From the NCBI GenBank assembly GCA_903813345.2, contig CAIIXF020000001.1, positions 57,460,270 through 57,524,269 on the forward strand: a stretch of 64,000 nucleotides of DNA. Reading direction: 5' to 3'. The notes beneath the pieces were generated by a model. It saw nothing but the letters and a program-made list of their open reading frames with translations, ran no database searches and was not told the DNA's origin. Of this stretch, positions 48,401 through 56,100 are shown in pieces (position 1 is the stretch's first letter; each line of letters opens with the position of its first letter). Both the position numbers and the translations under genes were made by a program. This DNA is from Owenia fusiformis. Lineage: Eukaryota > Annelida > Polychaeta > Sabellida > Oweniidae.

Positions 48401-48404
48401 TTTT
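21271..48404 (-). CDS. SHOC1: Probable SHOC1 / ZIP2-family meiotic crossover protein, 18 exons seen, C-terminus missing
   Basis: Exons read from phase-compatible GT-AG boundaries on the minus strand: 48404-48327, 47719-47590, 46470-46374, 45964-45777, 45281-45104, 44580-44406, 40475-40334, 39712-39590, 39196-39064, 38798-38704, 38559-38308, 37988-37821, 37508-37212, 36857-36654, 36169-36002, 35670-35530, 35376-35225 and 21407-21271. Together they give about 950 codons with no stop. Family assignment rests on remembered features of SHOC1 (C9orf84): an early MPRYLALDF motif, a LDDFLMLR motif, and a central ALHVLVSGVDVLEHGSLQAA helix region leading to KVLVIS, where the XPF-like fold starts. In the known family SHOC1 pairs with SPO16 as an XPF-ERCC1-like, nuclease-dead complex that binds branched DNA for meiotic crossovers. 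The C-terminal XPF/HhH exons are not found in the window. Acceptor of exon 7 is a best guess. Confidence 0.65.
21815..22297. repeat. Foldback element
   Basis: Arms at about 21815-21960 and 22150-22297 are inverted copies; both carry tactttcc, the aaaacacgg phrase, atatggt and ggctgccat/atggcagc. A mariner-like element inserted at its right edge (22298). Confidence 0.6.
22300..23389. mobile_element. Non-autonomous mariner-like element
   Basis: Terminal inverted repeats CAGGGTGTCTGGAAAGTAAA and its mirror, each flanked by TA, as for Tc1/mariner insertions. The length is 1090 bp. Inner inverted segments around 22446-22500 and 23188-23250 ('ggttgttatggttac') extend the arms. No intact transposase is seen. 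Confidence 0.75.
23392..26640. other. SHOC1 intron sequence, repeat debris
   Basis: No exon is recognised. It contains a copy of the dispersed repeat also at 3225-3345 (24120-24240), a loose inverted pair around 24560-24690 sharing ttttaaaaaagt/actttttaaaat sequence, repeat phrases with aaaatgg[ct][ct]gccat, a 'cgccaaccgcc' run at 25960-26000, the gacataataaaa terminus near 26050, and a (GACA)n tract at 26383-26425. Confidence 0.5.
26707..27007 (+). CDS. BTB-domain protein, exon 1 of the coding part
   Basis: Follows a plausible acceptor (acatttcag) and ends at a gtaaat donor in phase 1. The likely start is the Met of MADIETEKSC at 26749, although three upstream in-frame ATGs exist. It encodes KPWPGSDIKFVMDDGKQVYA, KAVLTIASPVFEAMFNSDFK and EKEASQIPLPGK, the first half of a BTB/POZ domain of the kind found in BTB/MATH-type Cullin-3 adaptors. 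No MATH domain is seen. The gene lies antisense inside the largest intron of SHOC1. Confidence 0.8.
27144..28386 (-). mobile_element. Decayed mariner-like transposon in the BTB gene intron
   Basis: Inverted ends CAGGGTGAATCAAATAAAAC and a diverged mirror, flanked by TA. The inverted arms extend about 95 bp (aacttcaccaacct, gcaatgaatat, aaagtttgataa, tttgcacaatta). Minus-strand debris around 28060-27900 reads TVWCALSNHGVIGPYLL then GSVTIYTEQL, a recognisable mariner transposase segment. It is disrupted by the nested element at 27455-27747. Confidence 0.75.
27455..27747. mobile_element. piggyBac-type MITE nested in the mariner
   Basis: Ends CCTCTTGAATACCCAG and CTGGGATTCAAGAGG are inverted repeats, each bordered by TTAA (27451-27454 and 27748-27751), the target site of piggyBac elements. 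Length is 293 bp with no coding capacity. Its position inside the mariner shows that it arrived later. Confidence 0.75.
28516..28939. repeat. MITE-like inverted repeat
   Basis: Arms of about 60 bp: cgtagaatataagtacc then attatcccatcgaac on the left, mirrored on the right at 28890-28939. The centre holds repeats with the aaaatgg...gccat phrase. Confidence 0.6.
29218..29624 (+). CDS. BTB-domain protein, last exon
   Basis: Acceptor tatttttcag; the codon split with exon 1 is restored (DIT-E-STVEPL). It continues the BTB fold with LEFAREYQMEHLTRKCEKFL, then a BACK-like helical stretch with LYLADEYNL and FRKLSKECTDDI. The frame ends in a very hydrophobic tail (MVLFFMCCFFFFLSFINRFF) before TAA. That tail could be a membrane anchor, but it could equally be read-through into intron sequence if a further exon exists. 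The whole coding part is about 220 residues. A mariner with a nested piggyBac MITE occupies the intron. Confidence 0.75.
29782..34231. repeat. 4.4-kb imperfect inverted repeat (giant foldback)
   Basis: The outer arms 29782-30320 and 33690-34231 are inverted copies sharing gctagcacccaaaaatgta, the 'atccggggcgaaa' phrase, ggggagttgattggatcatg and agtgatcaaaagtgggcg. Inside, both arms contain further tandem sub-blocks (left 30590-30870 and 30880-31040; right 32860-33130 and 33370-33590), each with a purine-rich g-run or c-run, gatgtacatcttctgg-type and agtaacagaattggg-type phrases. The unique centre is about 31200-32640. No transposase is visible. Confidence 0.75.
31370..31465 (+). mobile_element. 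Possible retroelement 3' tail
   Basis: A short stretch containing 'tgtccagcacggcagcac' and ending in aataaataaatgaaatgaaa, like the A-rich simple-repeat tails left by LINE or SINE insertions. It lies in the centre of the large inverted repeat. Confidence 0.35.
34232..35224. other. SHOC1 intron, repeat-rich
   Basis: No exon is seen. Several copies of aaaatggtggccattttg occur at 34450, 34605, 34625 and 34770, together with tracts resembling the 162-bp family (tagacaagatctt at 34259). The segment at 35100-35224 follows the donor of SHOC1 exon 17. Confidence 0.5.
35225..36857 (-). CDS. SHOC1: SHOC1 exons 14-17 (central helical region)
   Basis: Exons 36857-36654, 36169-36002, 35670-35530 and 35376-35225 join in phases 1-1-1-0. 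They encode a Lys-rich linker (MTKKKSKSKIIDVELTD), then VLHEVVTHLEDLGKPILSNL, FLVKQYEKQQNLGKAKSM, ALHVLVSGVDVLEHGSLQAA and LENVREYMLKSQYLFKHK, ending SPEHDPK. The following exon 18 begins VLVIS, so the join reads PKVLVIS, matching how the XPF-like domain begins in the family. Confidence 0.65.
37212..37508 (-). CDS. SHOC1: SHOC1 exon 13 with LDDFLMLR motif
   Basis: 297 bp, acceptor cattttag and donor gtaagtc. It encodes a Lys/Gln-rich stretch, then NPLDDFLMLRTGIVHRSVSV, then a Ser/Pro/Ala-rich linker. A 'DDFxxLR'-type motif followed by low-complexity sequence is a recognised feature of SHOC1/ZIP2 relatives and is one of the main reasons for the family call. Confidence 0.65.
37821..40475 (-). 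CDS. SHOC1: SHOC1 exons 7-12
   Basis: Exons at 40475-40334, 39712-39590, 39196-39064, 38798-38704, 38559-38308 and 37988-37821. They encode an acidic, low-complexity start (DLEIEEIVMSSTVSMATIRI), then KLWREEKYFSDIIALRLQE, then a conserved-looking region with YVRPKRDTTGWNIELDMCW and FKKHTFAILHS. Each junction restores an intact codon. A partial copy of exon 11 lies in the 143-bp intron just before it (38611-38688). Confidence 0.65.
38611..38688 (-). pseudogene. Partial duplicate of SHOC1 exon 11 inside the preceding intron
   Basis: The sequence tggtgtctctcttgggcctg through the 'gggggcttcatatttga' phrase repeats 38473-38553 of exon 11 with a small deletion and a few changes. It sits in the 143-bp intron directly before exon 11 and has no recognisable splice acceptor of its own, so it is most likely not spliced in. 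Confidence 0.75.
40492..41562. other. SHOC1 intron 6, unique AT-rich
   Basis: No coding, repeat or RNA signature recognised. It precedes a small mariner-like MITE and the nested somatomedin-B gene. Confidence 0.4.
41563..41989. mobile_element. Mariner-like MITE upstream of the somatomedin-B gene
   Basis: Left end CAGGGTATTCTATAAAA and right end mirror TTTTTGTATCACCCTG, both flanked by TA; 427 bp without coding sequence. The repeats are short and imperfect, so this is a moderate call. It ends about 160 bp before the ATG at 42153. Confidence 0.45.
42153..43826 (+). CDS. Single-exon secreted or anchored protein with somatomedin-B domain
   Basis: 557 residues from ATG (aaaATGG context). Residues 1-25 form a signal peptide (MVQNRK, then IAVLYGLIVL). 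A somatomedin-B domain covers about 62-107 with eight cysteines, including the hallmark ACSCDKHC and YKDCCSDF. Further cysteine-rich regions follow (FWCNILTNKCKYTACATHYK near 360), of a type seen N-terminal to the membrane part of invertebrate adhesion-like receptors. Asp/Thr repeats (DDLPMDDLSKDD) precede a C-terminal hydrophobic stretch (LYLIAIALVG) that could be a GPI signal or short anchor; there is no seven-helix part. The gene is intronless and antisense within a SHOC1 intron, which fits a retrocopy or a truncated receptor. Partner unknown. Confidence 0.85.
   Translation: MVQNRKIAVLYGLIVLCDVIEQSQGIVSSESLRSNDNQANWKQNTTRSCTLDQNITSESCTATGTCINRCGESLPEPMFSSDLPACSCDKHCVNYKDCCSDFITECPAEVIQAKAVKDDNFEATCIKMENFDSWVISYCAAGYTNTAVIEKCKSNATDPISRIPAYDRNNDIYYKNIYCALCSGVTSISFWDTYGICSSELMINSMNMNSIESILDAKMSFCTLYRFPNIWDDSFNVRYCAGEAINECEEGCTDPTAVELCNKGYQQIVSTKTLNFKNEYCARCNPSLINKTQAGIKCGIKYDSQTDHLDLTKGQYNYNLFMYYNPTNLDKKESPDNVKFEFYVSPNVYDMGEIRFWCNILTNKCKYTACATHYKLVGEECRLKDLLVKIFVTLIGDLKDFNVLLVLPLYGPLKHERVANHTNVTVQIMLPQDTSIEKMNDYMANITTVIEGCVDAGVIEYTLPENDTVIETPVSPYSFEISTSSVLIDDPTTDDLPMDDLSKDDTSTEVANTDKDEDQQENATTTGHTTSNKASYIETGQLYLIAIALVGKVLMDK
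44105..44270. mobile_element. Tigger/pogo-like terminal fragment
   Basis: After TA comes CAGTGAAACCTGTAAAGTGG followed by 'aacacctct', the style of Tigger/pogo ends. Related aatggaacagctacc and aggaacacc phrases occur 120 bp on. No opposite end is identified. Confidence 0.4.
44406..48404 (-). CDS. SHOC1: SHOC1 exons 1-6 (N-terminal part)
   Basis: Six exons whose phases chain exactly (0, 1, 2, 1, 2, 0). The first readable exon gives SRMPRYLALDFVSQ, joining ILQERKAIQTRMQLTVP; the Met in MPRYLALDF may be the start, since the family begins near this motif, but the exon also has an acceptor-like tataaattctatag before it, so an upstream exon is possible. The others give HRGVLPDPAYRKPWLR, DFQYLQEEGANELSELQQ, LGLVEIVPSSNP, WLIEEPLCTEPLRMTLDAL and a Ser/Thr/Glu-rich linker. 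Two small transposons sit only about 15-30 bases from the donors of exons 2 and 5. Confidence 0.65.
44866..45070. mobile_element. MITE with CAGGCCCGTAGCC ends and 5-bp target duplication
   Basis: Inverted ends CAGGCCCGTAGCCAGG and CCTGGCTACGGGCCTG, flanked by ATCTC on both sides (44861-44865, 45071-45075). Length 205 bp, with runs of C and of G mirrored inside. It lies about 30 bases into the intron after SHOC1 exon 5. A related element is at 49946-50338. Confidence 0.8.
46740..46960. repeat. Diverged member of the 162-bp repeat family
   Basis: Shares aatcagtattgatattca, 'aacatccctgaa' and 'aaaatggccacctt' phrases in the same order as the 162-bp units at 15948-16855, but as a single worn copy. 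Confidence 0.5.
47099..47570. mobile_element. MITE with CAGGCCT ends, 15 bases inside a SHOC1 intron
   Basis: Ends CAGGCCT and AGGCCTG, flanked by GGGTC on both sides (47094-47098, 47571-47575). The inner sequence starts cgaaattagc and contains two related 'ctacctgg' segments in inverted arrangement. Length 472 bp. The right edge is only 15 bases from the donor of SHOC1 exon 2. Confidence 0.65.
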
Positions 48405-48916
48405 CTATAAATTCAAAAGTCAAAATCAACATAATAGCCAGAGGTAGAGAATCTTACACATAGGCTGGGATTAATATGCTTACTTAATTAGCATACATGA
48501 ATTTGTATCATATGTATTCTTAATGCCCTGAACTTTATCTGGGTTTTCCAGAATTTTATATAAAAATTTAACAATAGAAGTCATTATAACATAACAATCT
48601 CTCACCACCTTGTAAGTTATTTCAAATTGTTACAAGTGTCTGTGAAAACCTGGAAAATGAACAAGTAATTTTGCAAAAAGTATCGCTTTTTGGGTCACCC
48701 TGTATGATATACTTTGAAGAAAAGAAAGGGAATTTAGCAACAAGGATTTTCCCCTTATAAAACCAATATAAATTGAATAGATGATTCCTGTGTTAAATAT
48801 CAATCTGATTGGTTTAAACAAAACAGCTATAGCTCTCCCACCCCACAAAACCATCACTGGTCTTAACACATAAAGGGGCAACAAGGACAGTAGAGAGAAA
48901 TTTCGAAAAATGTTAC

Positions 48917-49103
48917 CTTTTCTGAGCTATCGGGGCATTTATTATCATTTGGCTTAACATCTTCTTAATCTTAATCTTAAAATGTATGAATAAACTATCA
49001 ATTTCAGCATTAAGAAGTGTAAGGGAGTCCCACTTATAGATTTTTAAGATCCACCACGTTTCAAGAGGAATATCAGCTGGAATAATGTTCATCCAGGGGG
49101 TTC
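48917..49103 (-). CDS. Possible additional exon upstream of SHOC1
   Basis: Open for 187 bp between an acceptor (tctccaaag) and a donor (gtaaca), encoding TPWMNIIPADIPLETWWILK, then IYKWDSLTLLNAEIDSLF. The composition is protein-like. Its outgoing phase (2) does not fit the next visible exon (phase 0), and its 3' end overlaps a phrase that recurs at 5490, so either another exon lies between, the donor is wrong, or this belongs to a different gene. Confidence 0.4.
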
Positions 49104-49454
49104 CTTTGGAGACAATAAAAAATATATGTTAGACTTGATGAAATATCCAAACTTGAATACATTTTGATACTGGTCCATGAGTTGCACCTTTAATAAAGGA
49201 ATAGTAGAATGACTTCAATGGTTCTGACTATCTACTAATAGAATTCAACAAACTAAATACAAAGAGATAGTAACTCTTAAACAAAACAAGTATTTACTAG
49301 AAATAGAGATATTGACTCTTTCAAATCCTGATAACCAGTGTAATCAGATATTAAAAATGCGCACTGGCATGAAATAAAACAAAACAAGTATTAGCGAAAA
49401 GTACAAGTGATAACATACATGTAGCACATAGTGTAACCAATACTTGTGATCAAA

Positions 49455-50420
49455 GGCAGCATTATAGTGCAGTGCCATTTGTGTACCGTGGTGCTAAACA
49501 GGAAATGACAAAAACAAGAAGTGACAAAACATATTTCATTTTTAGACATTTTTTGAACTAAGATAACAGAGTTCTGTTTTGACCTCCAGTCAATTTAACT
49601 AGTTCCACATATCATTTACATGACCAGGATCACAATGTACATGGTCAGAATGAACCTAAACATGATGAAATAACTTTTTCAGCCCTGTGAAAATGTGACT
49701 GAAAAATAGCTAAAAGTAAGAGCTATGGAAAGGTCACCAAACAGAATCTTTTTTCTCAAAAATTCAAAAGATTCTGTTCAGTGACCTTTTCTGAGGGGCT
49801 ACTTTTAGCTATTTTTCAGTCACATTTTCAGAGGGATTCTGACCATGCACATTGTGATCCTATGTAAATGATATGTAAAATTAGTTAAACTGACTGGTCA
49901 AAACAGAAGTCTGTTATCTTTGTTCAAAAAATGTCTAAAAATGAACAGGAGGCCCGTAGCCAGGATTTACAAGGGGGGTTCACTTTTTGAAAAATTCCAG
50001 GGGGGTTCACTTATGACAATTCTGGTCCAAAAATGGCCAAAATCACTTAAAAAGTGCTCAGAATGGTGAGAAACTGCATGATTTTGAAAGATTTTTTGGC
50101 CAAGTCAAGCTATGTGGTTGATCAAAGCATCCTATAGCTCCCATATTAAACTTATCTCCTGAACATTAAGCTGTCAGCATTAACATTAAAAGGTCATGTA
50201 AGGTCACGCGGCAGTTAAAGAATCCTAGCCAGCCGAAATTTGATACCTTTTTAATCTTTTAAATTGCTTCTGGCACAACATAACTTTGAGCATGCATTTA
50301 GGCCAAAATAGCTTGGCTTGAGGGGGGGTACGGGCCTGATGAAGCATGTCACTTCCTGTTTTTGTCATTTCCTCAGAGTTAAGTACCACGGTACCTTAAC
50401 ACAAATGCTATAATGCTGCC
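49455..50420. repeat. Foldback element, hosting a MITE
   Basis: Inverted arms: ggcagcattatag, then aggaaatgacaaaaac, then the 'tgactgaaaaatagctaaaa' segment on the left (to about 49745), mirrored from about 49770 to 50420. The right arm is interrupted at 49946-50338 by a later insertion. The right edge abuts the TTAA of another MITE. Confidence 0.7.
49946..50338. mobile_element. MITE with CAGG...CCTG ends nested in the foldback
   Basis: Ends CAGGAGGCCCGTAGCCAGG and GTACGGGCCTG, flanked by ATGAA (49941-49945, 50339-50343). Removing it restores the foldback arm, which dates it after that element. The inner sequence (gggggttcactt runs) matches the 44866-45070 element in inverted orientation. 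Confidence 0.75.
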
Positions 50421-50424
50421 TTAA

Positions 50425-50847
50425 CACCTTGAGGACAGGGTGCATGTTGGGAAATTTTCTGCATTCCTCACATTGAGTCACATGTTATTTTTCAAACAAG
50501 AATAACTCCTTCCCCACATTGTCTACATCTTCCAAGTTTGCACAAAGAGTGCACTTATGTGCCTAGAAAAGCCTTGTGAGAAGGTTTGTTTTGTAAAATG
50601 TATAAAAAATGAAAAAATTCGGTGAAAAAAAATTCTGAAAATTTTCTGATTTTTTTCACTGAATTTTCTTGTTTTTTATACACTTTACCAAAACATTCTT
50701 CTCACAAGTCTTTTCTAGGCACATAAGTGCACTCAATGTGGAAAACTGGAAGATATAGACAATGTGGGGAAGGAGTGATTCTTGTTTTGAAAATAACATG
50801 TGACTCAATTGAGGAATGCAGAAAATTTCCCATCATGCACCCTGACC
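50425..50847. mobile_element. piggyBac-type foldback MITE
   Basis: Two arms of about 200 bp are inverted copies, starting CACCTTGAGGACAGGGTGCA and ending TGCACCCTGACC, bordered by TTAA at 50421-50424 and 50848-50851. Length 423 bp, no coding sequence. Confidence 0.75.
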
Positions 50848-50933
50848 TTAACCAAATGACACAAACATGTCACGAAATTTGAAGTGTGCACATGTCCAAT
50901 GACTTTTTCAATGCAGAAATTACAGGTAAAATC

Positions 50934-51969
50934 TTATCCCGTACCAGGACTATAGTCCTGCGAACGTCTTATTCTTTTGCCTGTACGATTACAACATGGG
51001 AGAATTTTCTACGCTTCTTACACTTAGATACCTATTTCAATAGATTCCTTGGTATTTTAGCATTCTTTTAGTGTAGTTGAATCCACGATTGTCTGGGTTT
51101 ATCGCCCGGGTTTATCGGCAGAACAAAGAAATTTTCGTTTTTGATCGCAATATTTGTGTGTAATATTTAACTTATTTCAACCGTCAAATTCTTCGATTTA
51201 TTGGTTATCCGGGCCACTTCCGGGTCAGTCAAACGGGGAATCCCCTTTTAAATCCAACTGCCATCTTGGAAAGTGACGGAATATCTCTCAATGAAAAAGA
51301 AAAATGTTCCCATTCTGCCGATATACCCAAACAATTGTGGATTCAACTACACAAAAGGAATGCTAAAATACCCAGGAATCTATTGAAGTAGGTATCTTAA
51401 GTGTAAGGGGCGTAGATAATTCTCTCAAGTTGTAATCGTACAGGCAAAAGAATGCACTGGTTACAGGACTTTACTTCGGTCCAAAGCCTTCTCTATATTC
51501 CGGCTTTGAGGAGGAAGATTGAGCTGCCTTAGTATTATAAATATTGTAAATCATTGTGTCACACGCACAGTAAATATGGCATAATAATATGAAATATACC
51601 TTTATGTATAGATTTGAAGAACATCAGCTCACATCCCCGTCTGAATCTATTGTTATATTTGATTTCTTTAAGCGAGAATAATTTCAAATGTTATTCACGT
51701 CCAGAACCGGAAGCCATTTTTAGCTACAGCGAGAAAATTTCACCATGTGTCAAACTCCGAAATGAAATTTTGAAATATCTAAATCCAGACAAGCAACGCT
51801 TCATCCTAAATATGATTAATATTCTTAAAAATATTTATAAAATTTATTAAAAATGAGTTCTAGGTGCGTGTAGGTGCGTGTAGCACAGTACATACGAAAT
51901 CAATGAAGTTTCGTCTAGCTGTAAGCTAGAGACTCGAGTAAACAGGACTATAGTCCTGGTACGGGATAA
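50934..51969. mobile_element. hAT-like non-autonomous element with 8-bp target duplication
   Basis: Inverted ends TTATCCCGTACCAGGACTAT and mirror, flanked by GTAAAATC on both sides (50926-50933, 51970-51977), an 8-bp duplication as in hAT insertions. Inner arms (50965-51115 and 51310-51480) are also inverted. 1036 bp. Plus-strand ORFs inside show no transposase motif. Confidence 0.75.
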
Positions 51970-51977
51970 GTAAAATC

Positions 51978-53130
51978 ATATAACGAGATTATAGAGATTT
52001 TTTGCCATCATCAAGGCTTTCTTTCTTTTGTTAGTTAAATCCAAACGTTTATTATTTATTTCGCCTAAATAAATTCAAAAAAGAGCGTATTACCATTAGC
52101 TCAACAAAGAAAAGTAGCCTTCAGCCTAGGCCGGGGCTAAAGTTTTCCCGGGCTCGTCATTTGAAATTTTCAAGATGATCACGATTATATTTGAGTCTAA
52201 ACTTGGATGATGCATGTCGGGTTACCAATAAAAGAATACAGAAATACCAATATACCTCAGCAATCTTTATTTACGTTGCAGCTAGGTCATACTCTGATTA
52301 CTGAACACAAAATCTACAAAAGAAGACTAGCACTTTCGGCAGATCTTGATCCATCTTAAAACGAGGCTAACACTGGACGAAAAGTGTAACCGGAAGCTGA
52401 GGCCGGAAGCTGCAAAGTTTAAAAATGTGATCACATTTGAATTTGTGTTAATTATTCAGGTATGTATGTTACACACATTTAATTTTGAATGTAATGTATG
52501 ACTCAGTGACTGCCTTTCTGTGCTTTCACAGGGGAGGATTTCACAAGAGGAGTAGATCTACCAATGTAAAAGTTTTACACAAACAAAATAATTCATGAAA
52601 AATATCCTAAGCTTCCTAGGCCACCCTAGGCCTAATTTACAACTCATCATTGCTAGGGGAGGTGCGCCGAACTTCGAGGTATGGAGATACTTCGTCAGGG
52701 AGCTATTTCGACCATGGGGCTTTTTGAACGTTGGCTTATATTTCCGATTCACATATATATAACTTTTATTGACATATTGTATCATAACATGATTACATTA
52801 GTCATAAACTACTCACTAAAACTACTATCTACTACTAAGCTACTTACTAAAACTACAACCTGCTACTAAGCTACTTACTAAAACTACATCTTTATTAAAA
52901 TATACATGATTTGATATATTTACAGAAAGCATACAAGAAAGGCAAAATATTTTAAAGTGTGATGCACAAATTTTGCTGATTATTCTAAATTGTTAAATGA
53001 ATGGTATATAAATTTACCAAGATGTCGTTAGAAGATGATATTATCATAAGAAATTATATTTATAAATAAATCTTTACTATTCAAGTCAAATGTTGGTAAT
53101 ATTTCAGGAATTTTACTGAAAAATATTTGC
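51978..53130. other. Intergenic; possible promoter region near 52340-52420
   Basis: A minus-strand ATG (MDQDLPKVLVF, near 52357) sits close to two ccggaagc motifs (ETS-like sites, 52389-52412), which would fit a transcription start upstream of SHOC1; this is weak. Simple tandem repeats ctacttactaaaactac occur at 52800-52890. Nothing else recognised. Confidence 0.3.
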
Positions 53131-53135
53131 CTGTG

Positions 53136-56100
53136 TTTTTTTTTTTTTTTTTTTTTTTTTCTTAAATTAATCATTTGTACAAAGAATACATACAATAATA
53201 CAGTGTAAGTGGCTGTGCTTTTAGCATTATTAGCCACGTTCTACAATTACAATATACAATGTATTCAATCCATAATATTTGATTAAAATAAATGAGATAC
53301 AATAAGATAAAAGTTGTTTTGTGGAGGGTTTCAGACATTTACACATCGCTCGAAGAAAATGGCACTGCACTTTAAAACAATCAGATTCTCAGCTCTACTT
53401 AATGTTTTATCACCATTGAGGATCAGAGAAAGTTTATCACGTTGTGTCTTATATTTACGGGAGTATTGTATATTCATATTTTTTAGTTGGTTTTCTAATT
53501 CAGTCCAGAATGTTAATCTCAAGTTACATCGAAAAATCACATGGCTGGTTGTTTCACTGTTAATACCACATGAGCAGATGGGGGAATTTACATTGGTAAA
53601 GTTATGCGAGTAAAGGTGAACCTTGAAAATGAAATCACATCGTACTCCGTTAAATATAATTTCTTGGTTTCTTGAGATGGACAGTTCTAATGAGTTAATG
53701 ACAGTTTCGTTAAAAATATTTCTTTTAAGGCTTGATTTAAATATGCTTAAGCTAGATGAGTTCTTTATATCAGATGGCAGTAGATTCCATTCTGATATTG
53801 TTTTTGAGATACAAGATCTTTCATAAAATTTGGATTTAACTGGTAAAATATAGTCAAGTTGGTGTCTTAGTACATGTGTTTGATTTCTTTTTAGTGGTTC
53901 AAATATCTCAGTAACATAAGAAGGCAGCAAGTTGTTGTGAGCTCTATACATAAAGGTAGCTCTATGATATTGACGTCTATTTGAGAGTGTGGGCCAATTT
54001 AAAGTATTCAACACTTTTGTGGATGATGCTCCATGCATGGCACCTGAACAAATAAGTGCAGCTTTATAGTAAAGGCGGTCTAAAAGTTGTAGTTTTGTCA
54101 AATTTGCACATCCATAAAGAATATCACAATAATCAAAGAGTGGCAAAATAAAAGACTTAAAAATTGTTTCAAGGTGTTTTCCACTAATTTTCTTACTGAA
54201 GACTTTTAACGGATTTATGAGTTTATCTATTCTTGCTACAAGTTCAGTAATGTGATAGTCAAAAGTGAGATTTTTGTCCAAAATCAACCCCAAGTGCTTG
54301 TGATTGTTTACTCTTGGTAACTTGTCATTACCAAGGGAAAGATCTGGGGTCAAAATTTCACGCTTTCTTGGATTAAAAAAAAGTCATTTCTTTACTTTTA
54401 CTAGCTTTGAAGTTTAATTTCCATGTATTTGACCATAAGAGAATTTTATTTAGATCCTACTGTAATTCATTATTCTTAGCAGCTGCTGTTTCAGCTGTGA
54501 AGGATTGGTAAAGTGACGTGTCGTCTGCATATATAAAACATTTGGTATTTAAGTTATCAGGTAGATCATTGATATAAATTAGGAACAGGAGGGGGCCTAA
54601 TATGGAGCCTTGAGGTACTCCTGCGTTTATATGGTTCATCTCAGATAGTTCAGACTCATGGCCATCCAATACAACTTTTACTTGTCTATTTGATAGGTAA
54701 GATTTCATTAATTCTATGATGTAATGACCAAAACCATACATTTTCAGTTTTTTTAATAGTAGCCCATGGGGCATTGAATCAAAGGCGGCCGAAATGTCAA
54801 GATAAATCCCCCTTACATTGGCCCCATTTTCAATTTCATTAGTTATGACATCAATTATACTTAAAAGCTGTGCCTGGGTGCTGTGACCTGGCAAAAAGCC
54901 ACTTTGGAGGTTATAAAATTAATTGTTCACAATGAGATGGTCAAAAAGTCTTTTGAAGATTACGCGTTCTGCAACTTTAGATATACAGCTCAGAAGAGTG
55001 ATAGGTCTATAATTTTTTACATCTGTTTTGTCTTTACTTTTGTGAATTGCTACAACGTGGCCTATCTTCCAAGAATGGGGGTATTTATTAAGAATGAACA
55101 TTTTGTTTAATAATTTTGATAATATGGGTGAAAGTGATGGTGCTGCCATTTTAAGCATTCTATTGCTTAACATGTCAGGGCCAGTAGCTTTATTTGTATC
55201 TAACCCAAGTAAAATGCTATAAACCTCTCTATCATTAGTAGAGAGTAGGTCAAAAGATTGATCAGTTCTTGGAATAAAAGTTTCATTTCCTTCTTGATAA
55301 TTTATATGATATTTGTCAATGAAATGAGACAGTAGCAAGTTTGCTTTGTCATGGCTATCAGTGTAACTGTTACCTCAAGCATCACAAAGAAGTGGTATTT
55401 TACTATTTTTACATTTTCCCAAAAGCCTACTTACAATTGACCAGTATCCTTTGCTTCCATATCTCTGATTACTTAATTTATAGTACAACCTTGATTCCAT
55501 TGCCTCTTTGGCCTCACGAATAGCATCATTAACAAGATTACATTGATCAGTATATTTTTTAAAGTATTTGTCATCATGTGTTTTCCTGTACTTACGATGT
55601 AATTTATTTCTTTTATTTATCAAGGTTTTGATATCGCTTGTAAACCATGGCTTATCCGTAGGTTTAATTTCAATGTCAGAGTTTGGAATAAGATCTGTAA
55701 AAATTGCAAGTAACCCTCTAGAAAAATTGCTTACTATGTCATCTAAATCATTACTACTATCTATCAAATGATCAAAGTCTGCTGCTCGAACTGAATTGTT
55801 AATTATACTTATATCTGCTTGGTCATATTTCCAAATTTTTCTTGAATATGGACGGTTTTTAAGAGTTTTAAGAAAACACTCCGTGTTTATTGAGCAATGG
55901 TCAGTGTTTCCAATCGGAGGAGAGACATAGGCATTTGTTATAATATCAGGGCTATTTGAAATGAGAAGATCGATACATGATCTACTAGTATTTGTTATTC
56001 GCGTAGGTTCATCTATAAGCTGAAAAAGTCCAAGTTCTTCAATGTGTTCAAATAATTTTTTTCCTGTGAAATTTTCATTGTCTGAGGCCCACCATTGTTT

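Noticed and set aside
53136-53160. T-run as a transcription terminator
   Set aside because: It is the poly(A) tail of the minus-strand LINE.
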